Below, one piece after another: positions 26,512 to 35,659 of a stretch of 64,000 nt of DNA. The position numbers and the translations under genes were made by a program. The stretch is from Bradyrhizobium zhanjiangense (GTDB taxonomy: Bacteria > Pseudomonadota > Alphaproteobacteria > Rhizobiales > Xanthobacteraceae), in assembly GCF_004114935.1 (NCBI RefSeq), contig NZ_CP022221.1:3245001-3309000 (forward strand), written 5' to 3'. How positions within the stretch are numbered: the first letter of the stretch is position 1; every line of letters starts with the position of its first letter. The notes beneath the pieces were generated by a model that saw only the letters and a list, made by a program, of their open reading frames with translations, was not told where the DNA came from and did no database searches.

Positions 26512-27621
26512 CTAGAACACGACGACGGAGCGGATGGATTTGCCCTCGTGCATGAGGTCAAAACCTTTGTTGATCTCTTCGAGCTTGAGCGTGTGGGTGA
26601 TCATCGGATCGATCTGGATCTTTCCGTTCATGTACCAGTCGACGATCTTCGGCACGTCGGTGCGGCCGCGCGCGCCGCCGAATGCCGTGCCGCGCCAATT
26701 GCGTCCCGTAACGAGCTGGAACGGCCGTGTGGCGATTTCCTTGCCGGCTTCGGCGACGCCGATGATGATCGAGGTGCCCCAGCCGCGATGGCAGGCTTCC
26801 AGTGCCTGGCGCATCACCGTGGTGTTGCCGGTGCAGTCGAAGGTGTAGTCGGCGCCACCGTCGGTGAGGCCAACGAGGTGCTGGACGACGTCGCCGGTGA
26901 CCTTCTTCGGGTTGACGAAGTGAGTCATGCCGAAGCGGCGGCCCCAATCTTCCTTGGAATCGTTGATGTCGACACCGACGATCTTGTCGGCGCCGGCCAT
27001 CTTGGCGCCCTGGATCACGTTGAGGCCGATACCACCGAGGCCGAACACGACGACGTTGGAGCCCGGCTCGACCTTCGCAGTGTTGACGACGGCGCCGACG
27101 CCAGTGGTCACGCCGCAGCCGATGTAACAGCTCTTGTCGAACGGCGCGTCCTCGCGGATCTTGGCGACAGCGATCTCCGGCAGCACGGTGAAGTTCGAGA
27201 AGGTCGAGCAGCCCATGTAGTGGTAGATCGGCTTGCCCTTGTAGGAGAAGCGGCTGGTGCCGTCGGGCATCACGCCCTTGCCCTGCGTCGCGCGGATCGC
27301 AGTGCAGAGGTTGGTCTTCTGGCTGAGGCAGCTTTTGCACTGCCGGCATTCCGGCGTGTAGAGCGGAATGACGTGGTCGCCCGGTTTCACCGAGGTCACG
27401 CCGGGACCGATCTCGCGGATGAGGCCGGCGCCCTCATGGCCCAGGATCGACGGGAAGATTCCTTCGCTGTCGAAACCGTCGAGCGTATAGGCGTCGGTAT
27501 GGCAGATGCCCGTGGCCTTGATCTCGACCAGGACTTCGCCGGCCTTCGGTCCTTCCAGGTCGACCTCGACGATCTCGAGCGGCTTCTTGGCTTCGAAAGC
27601 AACGGCTGCACGTGTCTTCAT
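26512..27621 (-). CDS. flhA: S-(hydroxymethyl)glutathione dehydrogenase (class III alcohol dehydrogenase)
   Basis: The 369-residue cytoplasmic zinc enzyme oxidises S-(hydroxymethyl)glutathione to S-formylglutathione with NAD+. Catalytic zinc ligands are seen in GICHTDAYT and GHEGAG, and the structural zinc in [17 protein letters not shown]. The coenzyme motif is [26 protein letters not shown] stands before ATG 27621. The gene lies between xoxG and gfa, while the next enzyme (S-formylglutathione hydrolase) is encoded about 24 kb away at 51503-52348. frmA and adhI are other names in use. Confidence 0.95.
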   Translation of the reverse strand: MKTRAAVAFEAKKPLEIVEVDLEGPKAGEVLVEIKATGICHTDAYTLDGFDSEGIFPSILGHEGAGLIREIGPGVTSVKPGDHVIPLYTPECRQCKSCLSQKTNLCTAIRATQGKGVMPDGTSRFSYKGKPIYHYMGCSTFSNFTVLPEIAVAKIREDAPFDKSCYIGCGVTTGVGAVVNTAKVEPGSNVVVFGLGGIGLNVIQGAKMAGADKIVGVDINDSKEDWGRRFGMTHFVNPKKVTGDVVQHLVGLTDGGADYTFDCTGNTTVMRQALEACHRGWGTSIIIGVAEAGKEIATRPFQLVTGRNWRGTAFGGARGRTDVPKIVDWYMNGKIQIDPMITHTLKLEEINKGFDLMHEGKSIRSVVVF

Positions 27622-27681
27622 CGTAAACTCCTCAAATCTTCGTAGGACGCCAGGACGTCGTCGCGGCGATCCTGGCAACGT

Positions 27682-28203
27682 TCATTTCTTGCCCATGCAG
27701 GCGTCTTCCGCCTTGGTGTAGGCTTCTGTCTTCTCCTCCTTCTTGGAGGGACGCTGCCGGCCCCACGCGTCGGTGGAGCGGGCGCGCAGATAGACATAGA
27801 GATCGTCCATGTAGCAGGCGACGTTCGGGTTGTCGCCGAAGGCCGGCATGACGTTCTCCTGCGCGGTCGAGATGTTCTTGCGACCGGAGGCGATCACGCC
27901 GATAAAGTCGCCATAGCTCATCGATTTGACGGAATCCTTCAGCGCCGGTGCGTAGGTCGATCCCATGCCGTCGGGGCCATGGCACACATGGCAGTCTGAG
28001 TGATAGCGGCGGTATCCGGAATAGGTGAACCAGTCCACGGTGCCGTCGGCCGAAATCTTGTAGGTCGGGTTTCCTTCCTTATCGAGCCACTTCCCGTCGT
28101 CTTCCTTCTTCACCGCGGTCGGGTCTCCCGGACCGTCCGCGACCGCAACTCCTCCGGACGCAACGAAGATTATCACAGCAATGGCAGAGCAGATTTTACG
28201 CAA
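27682..28203 (-). CDS. xoxG: XoxG-type cytochrome c, electron acceptor of XoxF
   Basis: A 173-residue exported monohaem cytochrome with a signal peptide (cleavage after VAVA). The haem site is CHVCHG (Cys71, Cys74, His75). A likely Met ligand lies in NVMPAFGDNP. Extra cysteines occur in NVACYMDD and DACMGKK, as in methanol-metabolism-related c-type cytochromes. The start is a TTG with GAGGAAA six bases upstream. It lies 81 bases after xoxF and should take electrons from its PQQ. Confidence 0.88.
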   Translation of the reverse strand: MRKICSAIAVIIFVASGGVAVADGPGDPTAVKKEDDGKWLDKEGNPTYKISADGTVDWFTYSGYRRYHSDCHVCHGPDGMGSTYAPALKDSVKSMSYGDFIGVIASGRKNISTAQENVMPAFGDNPNVACYMDDLYVYLRARSTDAWGRQRPSKKEEKTEAYTKAEDACMGKK

Positions 28204-28284
28204 GAGATTTTCCTCGAAGGCGTTCGGTGGAGACGAGCCGGCGCGTGGAGTTGATCCACGCGCCGGAGCGATGCTGAGCGGGGC

Positions 28285-30090
28285 CTAGTTCGGCAGCGAG
28301 AACACGGTCAGCGTACCGCCGAGCGCCGTGTAGTTGCTGAGGGCCGCGTAGCCACCGACGGCGCCGAGACCGGCGGTCGGATCGGTCAGACCTGCTGCCA
28401 GACCGATGCCGGCCCAGCCACCCACGCCGGAGAGCACGGCAACGTACTGCTTGCCATTGTTCTCATAGGTGGTGACGTTGCCGATGATGCCGGAGGGAGT
28501 CTTGAACTTGTAGAGCTCCTTGCCAGACTTGGCATCGACTGCCTTCAGGTAGCCTTCGAGCGTGCCGTAGAACACCACGCCGCCGGCGGTTGCGAGCGCA
28601 CCCGACCAGACCGAGAACTGCTCCTTGTTCGACCAGACGATCTTGCCGGTCTTGCCGTCCCAGGCGATGAAGTTGCCCATGTGGCTTTCACCCTGCGGCG
28701 GATACATCGAGAGCGTCGCACCCACATAGGGCTGGCCCGCGGTGTAGCTCACCTTGAACGGTTCGTAGTCCATGCAGACGTGGTTGGTCGGAACGTAGAA
28801 CAGCTGCGTGTCCGGCGAGTAGGCTGCCGGCTGCTCGTCCTTGGTGCCGAGCGCGGCCGGGCAGATGCCCTTCACGTTGACGTCCTCGCCGGCCTTGTCG
28901 GTCGAAGCTGCGTCGAGCACCTTCGGACGGCCGTAGGTCGGCGAGCTCTTGTTCATGTCGACGCCGGAGGTCCAGTTCACCTTCGGATCGTACTTTTCGG
29001 CGACCAGCAGTTCGCCGTTCTCACGGTCCAGGGTGTAGGCGAGACCGTTGCGGTCGAAATGGGTCAGGAGCTTGCGAGGCTGCCCATTGATCTGCTGATC
29101 CGTGAGGATCATCTCGTTGACGCCGTCATAGTCCCACTCGTCATGGGGCGTCATCTGGTAGACCCACTTGGCCATGCCGGTGTCCGCGTCGCGCGCGAAA
29201 ATGGTCATCGACCATTTGTTGTCACCGGGACGCTGCTTCGGATTCCAGGTCGAGGGGTTGCCCGACCCGTAATAGACCATGTTCAGAGCGGGATCGTAGG
29301 AGATCCAGCCCCAGGTGCAGCCGCCGCCGATCTTCCACTGATCGCCCTGCCAGGTCTTCAAGCTGGAGTCAGGTCCGACCGGCTTGCCGAGCGACGTCGT
29401 CTTGGCCGGATCGAGCTTGATCTGATCGTCCGGGCCTTCGGAATAGGCGCGCCAGACCTGCTTGCCGCTCTTGAGATCGTAAGCGGTGACGTGGCACTGC
29501 ACGCCGAATTCACCGCCGGAGATGCCGACCAGGACCTTGTCCTTGACGACCAGCGCGGCAGACGTACCGGTCTCGCCCTTCGCAGGATTGCCGTTGGTCG
29601 CCGACCAGGCTACCTGGCCGGTCTTGGCGTCGAGCGCGACGAGGTTGGTGTCGGCCTGATGCAGGATGATCTTGCCGTCGCCGTAAGACAGGCCGCGGTT
29701 GACCGTGTCGCAGCACATCACCGGGATGACGTTCGGATCCTGCTTCGGCTCGTACTTCCAGATGATCTTGTTCTCGTTGGAAAGGTCAAGAGCGTAGACC
29801 TTGTTCGGGAACGGCGTGTGGACGTACATCACGTTGCCGATGATCAGCGGGCCGCCTTCGTGACCACGCAGCACGCCGGTCGAGAAGGTCCAGGCGACCT
29901 GGAGCTTGCCGACGTTCTGTGCATTGATCTGGTTCAGCTTGGAATAGCGGGTATTGGCGTAATCGCCCGCCGGCATCACCCAGTCTTTCGGGTTCTGCGA
30001 CATCTTGATCAGCTCGTCATTGGCTGAGGCGCTGCCGACGGCGAGAGCCGCCGCGGAGCCAAGATAGGTCGCCAGTAGCACCTTGCGCAT
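28285..30090 (-). CDS. xoxF: XoxF, lanthanide-dependent methanol dehydrogenase
   Basis: A 601-residue periplasmic quinoprotein with a signal peptide (cleavage after ASA). Metal ligands Glu194 (SGGEFG) and Asn278 (GSGNPSTW), and catalytic Asp320 with the lanthanide-coordinating Asp322 ([12 protein letters not shown]), mark it as XoxF rather than calcium-dependent MxaF. The vicinal disulfide Cys126-Cys127 ([10 protein letters not shown]) is present. Length and sequence fit the XoxF5 clade. GGAGGAATTAACT precedes ATG 30090, fixing the start. It heads xoxF-xoxG-flhA-gfa, which takes methanol to formaldehyde and on to the glutathione adduct. Confidence 0.96.
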   Translation of the reverse strand: MRKVLLATYLGSAAALAVGSASANDELIKMSQNPKDWVMPAGDYANTRYSKLNQINAQNVGKLQVAWTFSTGVLRGHEGGPLIIGNVMYVHTPFPNKVYALDLSNENKIIWKYEPKQDPNVIPVMCCDTVNRGLSYGDGKIILHQADTNLVALDAKTGQVAWSATNGNPAKGETGTSAALVVKDKVLVGISGGEFGVQCHVTAYDLKSGKQVWRAYSEGPDDQIKLDPAKTTSLGKPVGPDSSLKTWQGDQWKIGGGCTWGWISYDPALNMVYYGSGNPSTWNPKQRPGDNKWSMTIFARDADTGMAKWVYQMTPHDEWDYDGVNEMILTDQQINGQPRKLLTHFDRNGLAYTLDRENGELLVAEKYDPKVNWTSGVDMNKSSPTYGRPKVLDAASTDKAGEDVNVKGICPAALGTKDEQPAAYSPDTQLFYVPTNHVCMDYEPFKVSYTAGQPYVGATLSMYPPQGESHMGNFIAWDGKTGKIVWSNKEQFSVWSGALATAGGVVFYGTLEGYLKAVDAKSGKELYKFKTPSGIIGNVTTYENNGKQYVAVLSGVGGWAGIGLAAGLTDPTAGLGAVGGYAALSNYTALGGTLTVFSLPN

Positions 30091-30604
30091 AGTTAATTCC
30101 TCCGTTGGTCGTTTATTGTTTCCGAAGCATTGCTTAATCACCGGGCTTCTCGTCCGGCGTCTGCTCGTGCAGGGCGGTCACGATCGAGACCAGAAACGAT
30201 GCTGTGCTGTTTCCTCCTCCTGATGAGAGCCACGGGTCCGTGTGTGCAGGAGCGGCCCGTTCTTGTTGTTCCTGCCGCAATCCCTAACGACTTCGTCAAC
30301 GGGAAACTTGCCCAAGAGAGAAGCCGGTTTGCTCGACAGCGCACGGGCGCGAAGATTTTGATTTTGCAGTAGCGAATTCAGCGGTTTCCGCGCCGGCTTG
30401 CGCGGCGGTCCGCGCCTATGTTCCCCTTGACGGCGCTGCAACTAAGGCGGAGGATTAAGTTTCAAAGGTGGCAGTGGAACGGAGGCGCAAGTTCCAAAAG
30501 ATCGCCTAAGTTTGAGGTAAACGTCACGCAATCACGGCTGAGGGCTCCAGCAGCGCTGGTCGCGATTCGCGTCGAATCTCCGGATCAAACCAGTGGCTGG
30601 ATCA
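30091..30604. promoter_or_regulatory. Divergent control region between xoxF and the AraC-type regulator
   Basis: About 514 bases without a gene. Three similar short direct motifs occur: AAGTTTCAAAGG at 30457, AAGTTCCAAAAG at 30489 and AAGTTTGAGG at 30508, spaced 32 and 19 bases apart, near whole helical turns. They could be activator half-sites, but lie closer to the regulator gene than to xoxF. I see no convincing -35/-10 elements by eye. Confidence 0.4.
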
Positions 30605-31573
30605 ATGTCCGACACAATTCACACGCTCTCGACGACCGGGCTGACGCCGAAGCGGCAGATCCAGAGCTGGATCGATGGGCTGACGAGCCTGTGCGGCTAT
30701 TTCGACGTCGATCCGCTGGAGGCCTCCTCGCTCGAAGGTCGCATCGACTACACCACCGTTTCGCGCCTGAAGCTCTGCCAGATCGAGGTCAGCCAGCACC
30801 GCATCGCGCACACGATGGCGCGCGCCAAGGCCAACGAACATCCGTACATCAAGATTCACTTCCAGACCTACGGCGTGTCCTATTTCGAACAAGAGGGCCG
30901 CCACATCGAACTCAACCCTGGCGACATCATCGCCTATGACGTCTCCTGCCCGCATTCGATCATCAGCCCCGCCTTCACCCGCCACGACGTGGTGATCGTG
31001 CCGAAGGCGCTGCTGCGCGACCGCGGCTTTCCCTCGCAGCGGATGCCGGCGTGCAAGTTGTCGGCGAAGACCGGGACGGGGCGGATCGCCCATGATTTCG
31101 TCCACGCCACCTTCGACGAGGCGGCGAAGCTGTCGGCGAACAGCGCGGTCGGCGTGGCCGATTCGCTGATCGACCTCTTGCTGCTGCCGCTGCGCGAGGC
31201 CGACACGATGTTCGACCGTGTCGGACCGGAAGCGATGTATGTGCGCGCGCAGTTCTTCATCCGCGAGCATCTGCGCGATCCGGATCTGTGCATCGATCAG
31301 ATCTCGACCGAGCTCGGCTGCTCCAAACGCTATCTGCACATGCTGTTCTCGGAGCGCGGCACGACGGTGAGCGACTACATCTGGCAGGCGCGCCTGCAGA
31401 ACTGCCGCCAGGAGCTCGAGGCCCACGCCGGCAAGACCATCACCGACGTCGCGTTCTCCTGGGGCTTCTCCAGCTCATCGCATTTCAGCCGCGTGTTCCG
31501 GAAATATTTCGGCGTGGTGCCGTCCTCGATCCACAAGGCGCAGCAGGGCACCGCGAGCTCGAACGAGCATTAG
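30605..31573 (+). CDS. AraC-family transcriptional regulator
   Basis: A 322-residue regulator with an N-terminal AraC-binding-like domain (VSYFEQEGRHIELNPGDIIA resembles the cupin-like sensor) and a C-terminal pair of helix-turn-helix motifs (QISTELGCSKRYLHMLFSER and ITDVAFSWGFSSSSHFSRVF). It is divergent from xoxF, so control of the xoxF operon or of nearby quinoprotein genes is a reasonable inference. ATG 30605 was preferred; a GTG at 30593 is possible. The ribosome binding site is weak. The inducer is unknown. Confidence 0.85.
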   Translation: MSDTIHTLSTTGLTPKRQIQSWIDGLTSLCGYFDVDPLEASSLEGRIDYTTVSRLKLCQIEVSQHRIAHTMARAKANEHPYIKIHFQTYGVSYFEQEGRHIELNPGDIIAYDVSCPHSIISPAFTRHDVVIVPKALLRDRGFPSQRMPACKLSAKTGTGRIAHDFVHATFDEAAKLSANSAVGVADSLIDLLLLPLREADTMFDRVGPEAMYVRAQFFIREHLRDPDLCIDQISTELGCSKRYLHMLFSERGTTVSDYIWQARLQNCRQELEAHAGKTITDVAFSWGFSSSSHFSRVFRKYFGVVPSSIHKAQQGTASSNEH

Positions 31574-31621
31574 AGCATGATCCGGAAAAGTGTGCAGCGG
31601 TTTTCCGAAAAGATCATGCTC
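31573..31621. repeat. Inverted repeat GAGCATGATC...GATCATGCTC
   Basis: Perfect 10-bp outer arms flank a 29-base interior with a further pair (CGGAAAA and TTTTCCG). It starts at the last base of the AraC gene's stop codon. Very similar elements are frequent in Rhizobiales genomes. It may also act as a transcription end for the regulator gene. Confidence 0.75.
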
Positions 31622-31724
31622 AAACAATAACCTCAAGTGCGACGACGACTCGTCCCAATCCCATCTCGCTTTAGGCTCGTCGCGCTGCGGCCGGTCGCCG
31701 ACAATGTTGTGCGAGCGTACTGGA

Positions 31725-31780
31725 TTCCCCGCCGGAGCCTGTCATCGGGCTCGCCGAAGGCGAGACCCGGTGGCGGGGAA
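31725..31780. repeat. Inverted repeat TTCCCCGCC...GGCGGGGAA
   Basis: Nine-base perfect arms enclose an inner GGCTCGCC/GGCGAGAC-type pair. It is another Bradyrhizobium-like intergenic palindrome, lying between convergent genes. Confidence 0.65.
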
Positions 31781-31834
31781 TGACGGCGGAGTTGATGGAT
31801 ACGCCCGCGTGCCATCGCTCTTCGCGACGAACTC

Positions 31835-32764
31835 TCACCGCTGAATGATTTTCATCCAGACATCGCCGAGGATCGCAGGCTCGCGCGGCGGCAGATAGGT
31901 GAGGCCGGCCTGCTTGCCGAATTCGGCGATCTTGCCTTCGGCGGCAAGCTGGCCAAGCGCCGTGTTGACTGCCTCGATCAGCGCGGGATCGCTGGCAAGC
32001 CCGACATAGCCGCGATTGGCGCCGATCGGATAATAGTAGCCGGACGCGGTGATCGCCGTATCGGGGTGCGCGGCGCGATGGGCATCGAAGCGCGCAAGAT
32101 CGATCAGCGTCGCGTCATGGTCGCCGCGTTGGAGCGCGCCGAGGAGGTCGTCGCGGCCGGGCACGAGATGGGTGATGTTGTCGATCAGGCGGCCCTTGTC
32201 GAAGGTCATCAGGATGGCATCGCCGAGCGAGCCGCTTTCGATGACGAGGCGAAGGCTGGCGAGATCGCCGATGTCGCCGATCTTGCGGCCTTTCGCCTTC
32301 GGCCCGAGCACCACCGTCATCGGCGAATAGACGTAAGGCTGGCTGGGTGCGAGCACGCCGAGCGCGACGCGGCGCCGCCGGTCCTCGCGCGTGGCGCCGG
32401 CGAAATCCGGCAGGCGCGCCGTTTTCATGCCGGGCTTGACGAGCGAATCCAGCGTCAGCGCGTAGCCGCCGACCAGCGCGCAGCGTCCGTCCGAGAGCAA
32501 CGCATTGGCCTCGAGCTGTGGGCTGGAATCCTCATCGAGCTTGCTCTCGAACCACTGGATCGTCAGCGGCCGTCGCAGGCGCTCGGCGACCGCCTGCGCC
32601 AGCAGCACGTCGAAGCCCGCATCCGGCTTGCCCTTTTGATGCACCGAGAGCGGCGGCCGGCCTTCATCAAGACAGATCCTCAGCGGGTCATCCGCCGCGT
32701 GCGCAACCGCAGGCGCCGCCGCGAGGATCGCCGCAACGCTCCACGCGGCGAGCCAACGCCTCAT
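31835..32764 (-). CDS. Quinoprotein-associated periplasmic binding protein (XoxJ/MxaJ-like)
   Basis: A 309-residue protein with signal peptide (MRRWLAAWSVAAILAAAPAV) and a type II periplasmic binding fold (LRICLDEGRPPLS, DAGFDVLLAQAVAERL). It is the third gene of a PQQ dehydrogenase-cytochrome c-binding protein set, the same layout as xoxF-xoxG-xoxJ. MxaJ/XoxJ proteins are thought to help activate the dehydrogenase rather than import a solute. No ABC transporter is adjacent. The ATG overlaps the cytochrome stop by four bases. A second, closer XoxJ homologue is at 43984. Confidence 0.75.
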   Translation of the reverse strand: MRRWLAAWSVAAILAAAPAVAHAADDPLRICLDEGRPPLSVHQKGKPDAGFDVLLAQAVAERLRRPLTIQWFESKLDEDSSPQLEANALLSDGRCALVGGYALTLDSLVKPGMKTARLPDFAGATREDRRRRVALGVLAPSQPYVYSPMTVVLGPKAKGRKIGDIGDLASLRLVIESGSLGDAILMTFDKGRLIDNITHLVPGRDDLLGALQRGDHDATLIDLARFDAHRAAHPDTAITASGYYYPIGANRGYVGLASDPALIEAVNTALGQLAAEGKIAEFGKQAGLTYLPPREPAILGDVWMKIIQR

Positions 32765-33117
32765 GGCTTCCTCCGGCTGGAGATGAAGGCCCAGAGGTCC
32801 CCGATCTGGTCGTCGTTGAGGATGTCGCCCCAGGGCGGCATCTTGTTGTTTTTGCCGTTCTTCACCGTGGTGACGAAGCGCGTCTTGTCGTCGGGGATCG
32901 CGCGCAGGTCCGGCGTGATGGTGCCGGAGTTCATCAGGTTGGGGCCGTGGCAGTGCGAGCACTTTTCGGCATAGGTCGATTTGCCGTGGTCGATCTGTGC
33001 CTGCAGAGGATTGCCGGTTGCGTCATCCGCGGCACGAACGGTCGCCGCAAATGCGACCGTCAGCACCGCGACGGCGGCGAAGATCGCCGCCGTCTTGTGA
33101 GATATCTCCTTCAGCAT
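32761..33117 (-). CDS. Small cytochrome c partnered with a PQQ dehydrogenase
   Basis: A 118-residue exported monohaem class I cytochrome: signal peptide, haem site CSHCHG (Cys53, Cys56, His57) and distal Met in NNKMPPWG. It follows the dehydrogenase at 33129 by about 11 bases and overlaps the binding protein gene, so it is the likely electron acceptor. ATG 33117 was chosen; an in-frame ATG at 33153 lies inside the upstream gene. Confidence 0.88.
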   Translation of the reverse strand: MLKEISHKTAAIFAAVAVLTVAFAATVRAADDATGNPLQAQIDHGKSTYAEKCSHCHGPNLMNSGTITPDLRAIPDDKTRFVTTVKNGKNNKMPPWGDILNDDQIGDLWAFISSRRKP

Positions 33118-33128
33118 CGTGCCTGTGG

Positions 33129-34793
33129 TCACTGCTTGAGTGCAAAGACCCACAGCGAGCCGCCGGGCGGCACCTTGGCCAGTCGTTCGTCACCGGAGAA
33201 CAGCGAGTAGACGCCGCCATAGCCGCTCGTCACGGCGACATATTGCACGCCGTCCTGCTGCCAGGTGACCGGCTGTCCCTCGATGCCAGAGCCGGTCTGG
33301 AACTGCCAGAGCTTCTTGCCACTGTCGGCATCGAAGGCCTCGAACTCGCCGGTCAGCGCGCCCGTGAACACGACGCCGCCTGCGGTCGACAGCACGCCGG
33401 AGAAGCGCGGGATGTCGACGGGAGCCTCCCACTTCGCCTTGCCGGTCAGGGGATCGATCGCCTTGAGATGGCCGCGCGGGCCGTCTCCGTACTCCCAGAG
33501 GTCGGTCAGATCCATGCCGAGATACCATTCACCCTGCTTGAAGGTCACGGGCTCGGTCTTGTACCTGCCGCCGAAGGCGAGCGTGTTGGCATAGGCCAGT
33601 CCGGTCTGCGGATTGAACGACATCGGCTCCCAGTTCTTGCCGCCGAGGATCGACGGATAGACGGTGACCTTCTTGCCTTCGCGCGCGTCCTTCGAAACGT
33701 CGGTCTCGATCGGACGTCCGGTCTTCATGTCGATGCCGGTCGCCCAGTTGACCTTCACGTAAGGGTTGGCCGCGAGCAGCTTGCCGTTGGTGCGATCGAG
33801 CACGTAGAAGAAGCCGTTGCGGTTGGCGTCCATCAGCACCTTGGTCGGCTTGCCCTCGACGTTCATGTCGGCGAGCACCATCTCGGCCACGCTGTCGTAG
33901 TCGAACGGATTGTTCGGCGAGAACTGGTAGTGCCACTTGATCTTGCCGGTCTTGGGATCCATCGCCAGCACGGAGCATGTGTAGAGGTTGTCGCCGGGCC
34001 GCACCGCCGAGTTGAACGGGCCGGGATTGCCGATGCCCCAATAGACGGTGTTGAGCTCGGGATCGTAGGACCCGGTGATCCAGGTCGAGCCGCCGCCGAG
34101 CTTCCAGGTGTCGCCCTTCCAGGTGTCGCCGCCGGGCTCGTCCGGCGAGGGGATCGAATGGGTGCGCCAAAGATGCTTGCCCGTCGCCGGATCCCAGCCG
34201 TCGATGAAGCCGCGCGTGCCGAACTCGGCGCCGGAGATGCCGGTGATGACAACGCCGTCGGCGACCAGCGGGGCCACCGTCATCGAATAGCCTTCCTTGA
34301 TGTCGGCGGCCTTCTGCCGCCACAGCTCCTTGCCGGTCTTGGCGTCCAGCGCGATCACGTTGGCGTCCAGCGTGGTGCGGTATACCTTGCCGTCATAGAG
34401 CGCGGCGCCGCGATTGATGATGCCGCAGCAGACGATGCGCGGCGTCTCGGCGGGATACTCGACCTTGGTTTTCCAGATCTGCTTGCCGGTCTTGGCGTCC
34501 ACCGCCATGGTCGCATTGTGCGAGGTCACGTAGATCACGCCCTGGTACACCAGCGGCTGCGATTCCTCGCTGCGATCGTCGTTGAAAGAGTAGTTCCAGA
34601 CCGGGACGAGGTTCTTGACGGTGTCCTTGTTGATCTGGTTCAGCGTCGAGAAACGCTGGAGATTGTAGCCCATCCCGTAATTGAGAACGTTCGATGTATC
34701 GGTCGCGCCCTTGACCAGTTGCTCGGTGGTCTGTGCGCTTGCACAAGTCGATGCAAGCATGACGAGGCTCGCGGCCATCGCAAAGCGTTTCAT
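33129..34793 (-). CDS. PQQ-dependent alcohol dehydrogenase with lanthanide signature
   Basis: A 554-residue periplasmic quinoprotein with a signal peptide (cleavage after ASA). Metal ligands Glu190 (GISGAEFG) and Asn256 (GIGNPGPF), and Asp298 with the extra Asp300 (NPFDYDSVAEM), predict lanthanide use. The vicinal cysteines 122-123 (IVCCGIINRG) are present. It diverges clearly from XoxF in the propeller loops, so it may favour longer alcohols, as PedH/ExaF enzymes do. GGGAGG precedes ATG 34793. It heads a three-gene unit with a cytochrome and a XoxJ-like protein and is divergent from the lanmodulin gene. Confidence 0.9.
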   Translation of the reverse strand: MKRFAMAASLVMLASTCASAQTTEQLVKGATDTSNVLNYGMGYNLQRFSTLNQINKDTVKNLVPVWNYSFNDDRSEESQPLVYQGVIYVTSHNATMAVDAKTGKQIWKTKVEYPAETPRIVCCGIINRGAALYDGKVYRTTLDANVIALDAKTGKELWRQKAADIKEGYSMTVAPLVADGVVITGISGAEFGTRGFIDGWDPATGKHLWRTHSIPSPDEPGGDTWKGDTWKLGGGSTWITGSYDPELNTVYWGIGNPGPFNSAVRPGDNLYTCSVLAMDPKTGKIKWHYQFSPNNPFDYDSVAEMVLADMNVEGKPTKVLMDANRNGFFYVLDRTNGKLLAANPYVKVNWATGIDMKTGRPIETDVSKDAREGKKVTVYPSILGGKNWEPMSFNPQTGLAYANTLAFGGRYKTEPVTFKQGEWYLGMDLTDLWEYGDGPRGHLKAIDPLTGKAKWEAPVDIPRFSGVLSTAGGVVFTGALTGEFEAFDADSGKKLWQFQTGSGIEGQPVTWQQDGVQYVAVTSGYGGVYSLFSGDERLAKVPPGGSLWVFALKQ

Positions 34794-35124
34794 CCGTTCC
34801 TCCCAATATGCGCGTCTTTTGACGCTGCAGGAACAACACTCCGCCCGAATGCAAAACGCGTCAATACGAAAGTCGTGAGTGCGACGCCAACCTGTTGAAC
34901 GCCAGAGGCCAGTCACCTGACGGAAACCTGACAACCCGTTCTCACTTGTGCGCAGACGCTGGAGAAATTCCGCGACGCGAAGCGGTCCGACGGAAGCGGC
35001 CAGCTTGGCGCGGCGGAGTTCCGCGAGTTGTAGCGCGCGCAGGTTGCAGTTTCCGATTTGAAGCAGGGCACATTCGTGGGATTTATGTCGGATCCGCTCG
35101 AATCGAGTTTCTCAGGAGGTTTCG
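34794..35124. promoter_or_regulatory. Divergent promoter region between a PQQ dehydrogenase and lanM
   Basis: About 330 bases with no supported gene. It must contain the promoters of the dehydrogenase unit and of lanM (CAGGAGGTTTCG is the lanM ribosome binding site). I see no strong palindrome. Confidence 0.45.
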
Positions 35125-35517
35125 ATGAGGTCAGGTCGCTCAATTGCGTTTGCGCTCACGATTGCATTGCTGTCCGGTCCGGCTCTCGCGGCATCCGGCA
35201 ACGCGGTCAAGATGTTCGATACAGATAATGACGGCACGCTCGATCTCGCCGAGGTGAAGAAGGCGGCCAGCGCATTGTTCGCCAAGCTCGACCCCGATCA
35301 CGACGGCACGCTCGATGCACGCGAGTTGCGCGGGCGGTTGTCAGCGAAAGAGCTCGCCGCCGCCGATCCCGATCATGACGGGACGCTTACGCTCGACGAA
35401 TACCTGTCGGTAGTGGAGCAACGCTTCAATGCGGCCAATCCGGACAAGGATGGCACGCTTGATGCAAAAGAGCTGAACGCGCGGGCTGGCCGCGCGCTGC
35501 TGCGGCTGCTGCGCTGA
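35125..35517 (+). CDS. lanM: Lanmodulin homologue, periplasmic lanthanide-binding EF-hand protein
   Basis: A 130-residue exported protein (signal peptide, cleavage after ALA) with four EF-hand loops: DTDNDGTLDLAE (32-43), DPDHDGTLDARE (56-67), DPDHDGTLTLDE (81-92) and NPDKDGTLDAKE (105-116). Loop spacing of 24, 25 and 24 residues, Pro at loop position 2 in EF2-EF4, Asn opening EF4, and the short linkers between neighbouring hands match lanmodulin of Methylorubrum extorquens, which binds lanthanides with picomolar affinity. EF1 has Thr in place of the usual Pro. The gene sits between lanthanide-type quinoproteins and pqqA, which strengthens the call. Confidence 0.93.
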   Translation: MRSGRSIAFALTIALLSGPALAASGNAVKMFDTDNDGTLDLAEVKKAASALFAKLDPDHDGTLDARELRGRLSAKELAAADPDHDGTLTLDEYLSVVEQRFNAANPDKDGTLDAKELNARAGRALLRLLR

Positions 35518-35659
35518 GTGCGTACGCCTGGAACGGACGTGGGCGGCGGCAGTGCGATTAATTCCGCTCCGACACTCGGAACATCGGGCTGCCGGGCCTG
35601 TTCTCCCCGAAATGGCCTGCCTGGCGCGTTGGGGCTGCGCGGCGGGAGGAGAGGAGATC

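Noticed and set aside
28681..30027. Plus-strand open frame of about 448 codons
   Set aside because: Antisense to xoxF, whose motifs are unmistakable.
28285..30090. Calcium-dependent MxaF methanol dehydrogenase
   Set aside because: Asp322 two residues after the catalytic Asp320 is the XoxF hallmark, and mxaI is absent.
35125..35517. Generic calmodulin-like EF-hand protein
   Set aside because: Pro at loop position 2, the 24-25-24 spacing, periplasmic export and the lanthanide-gene neighbourhood all fit lanmodulin better.
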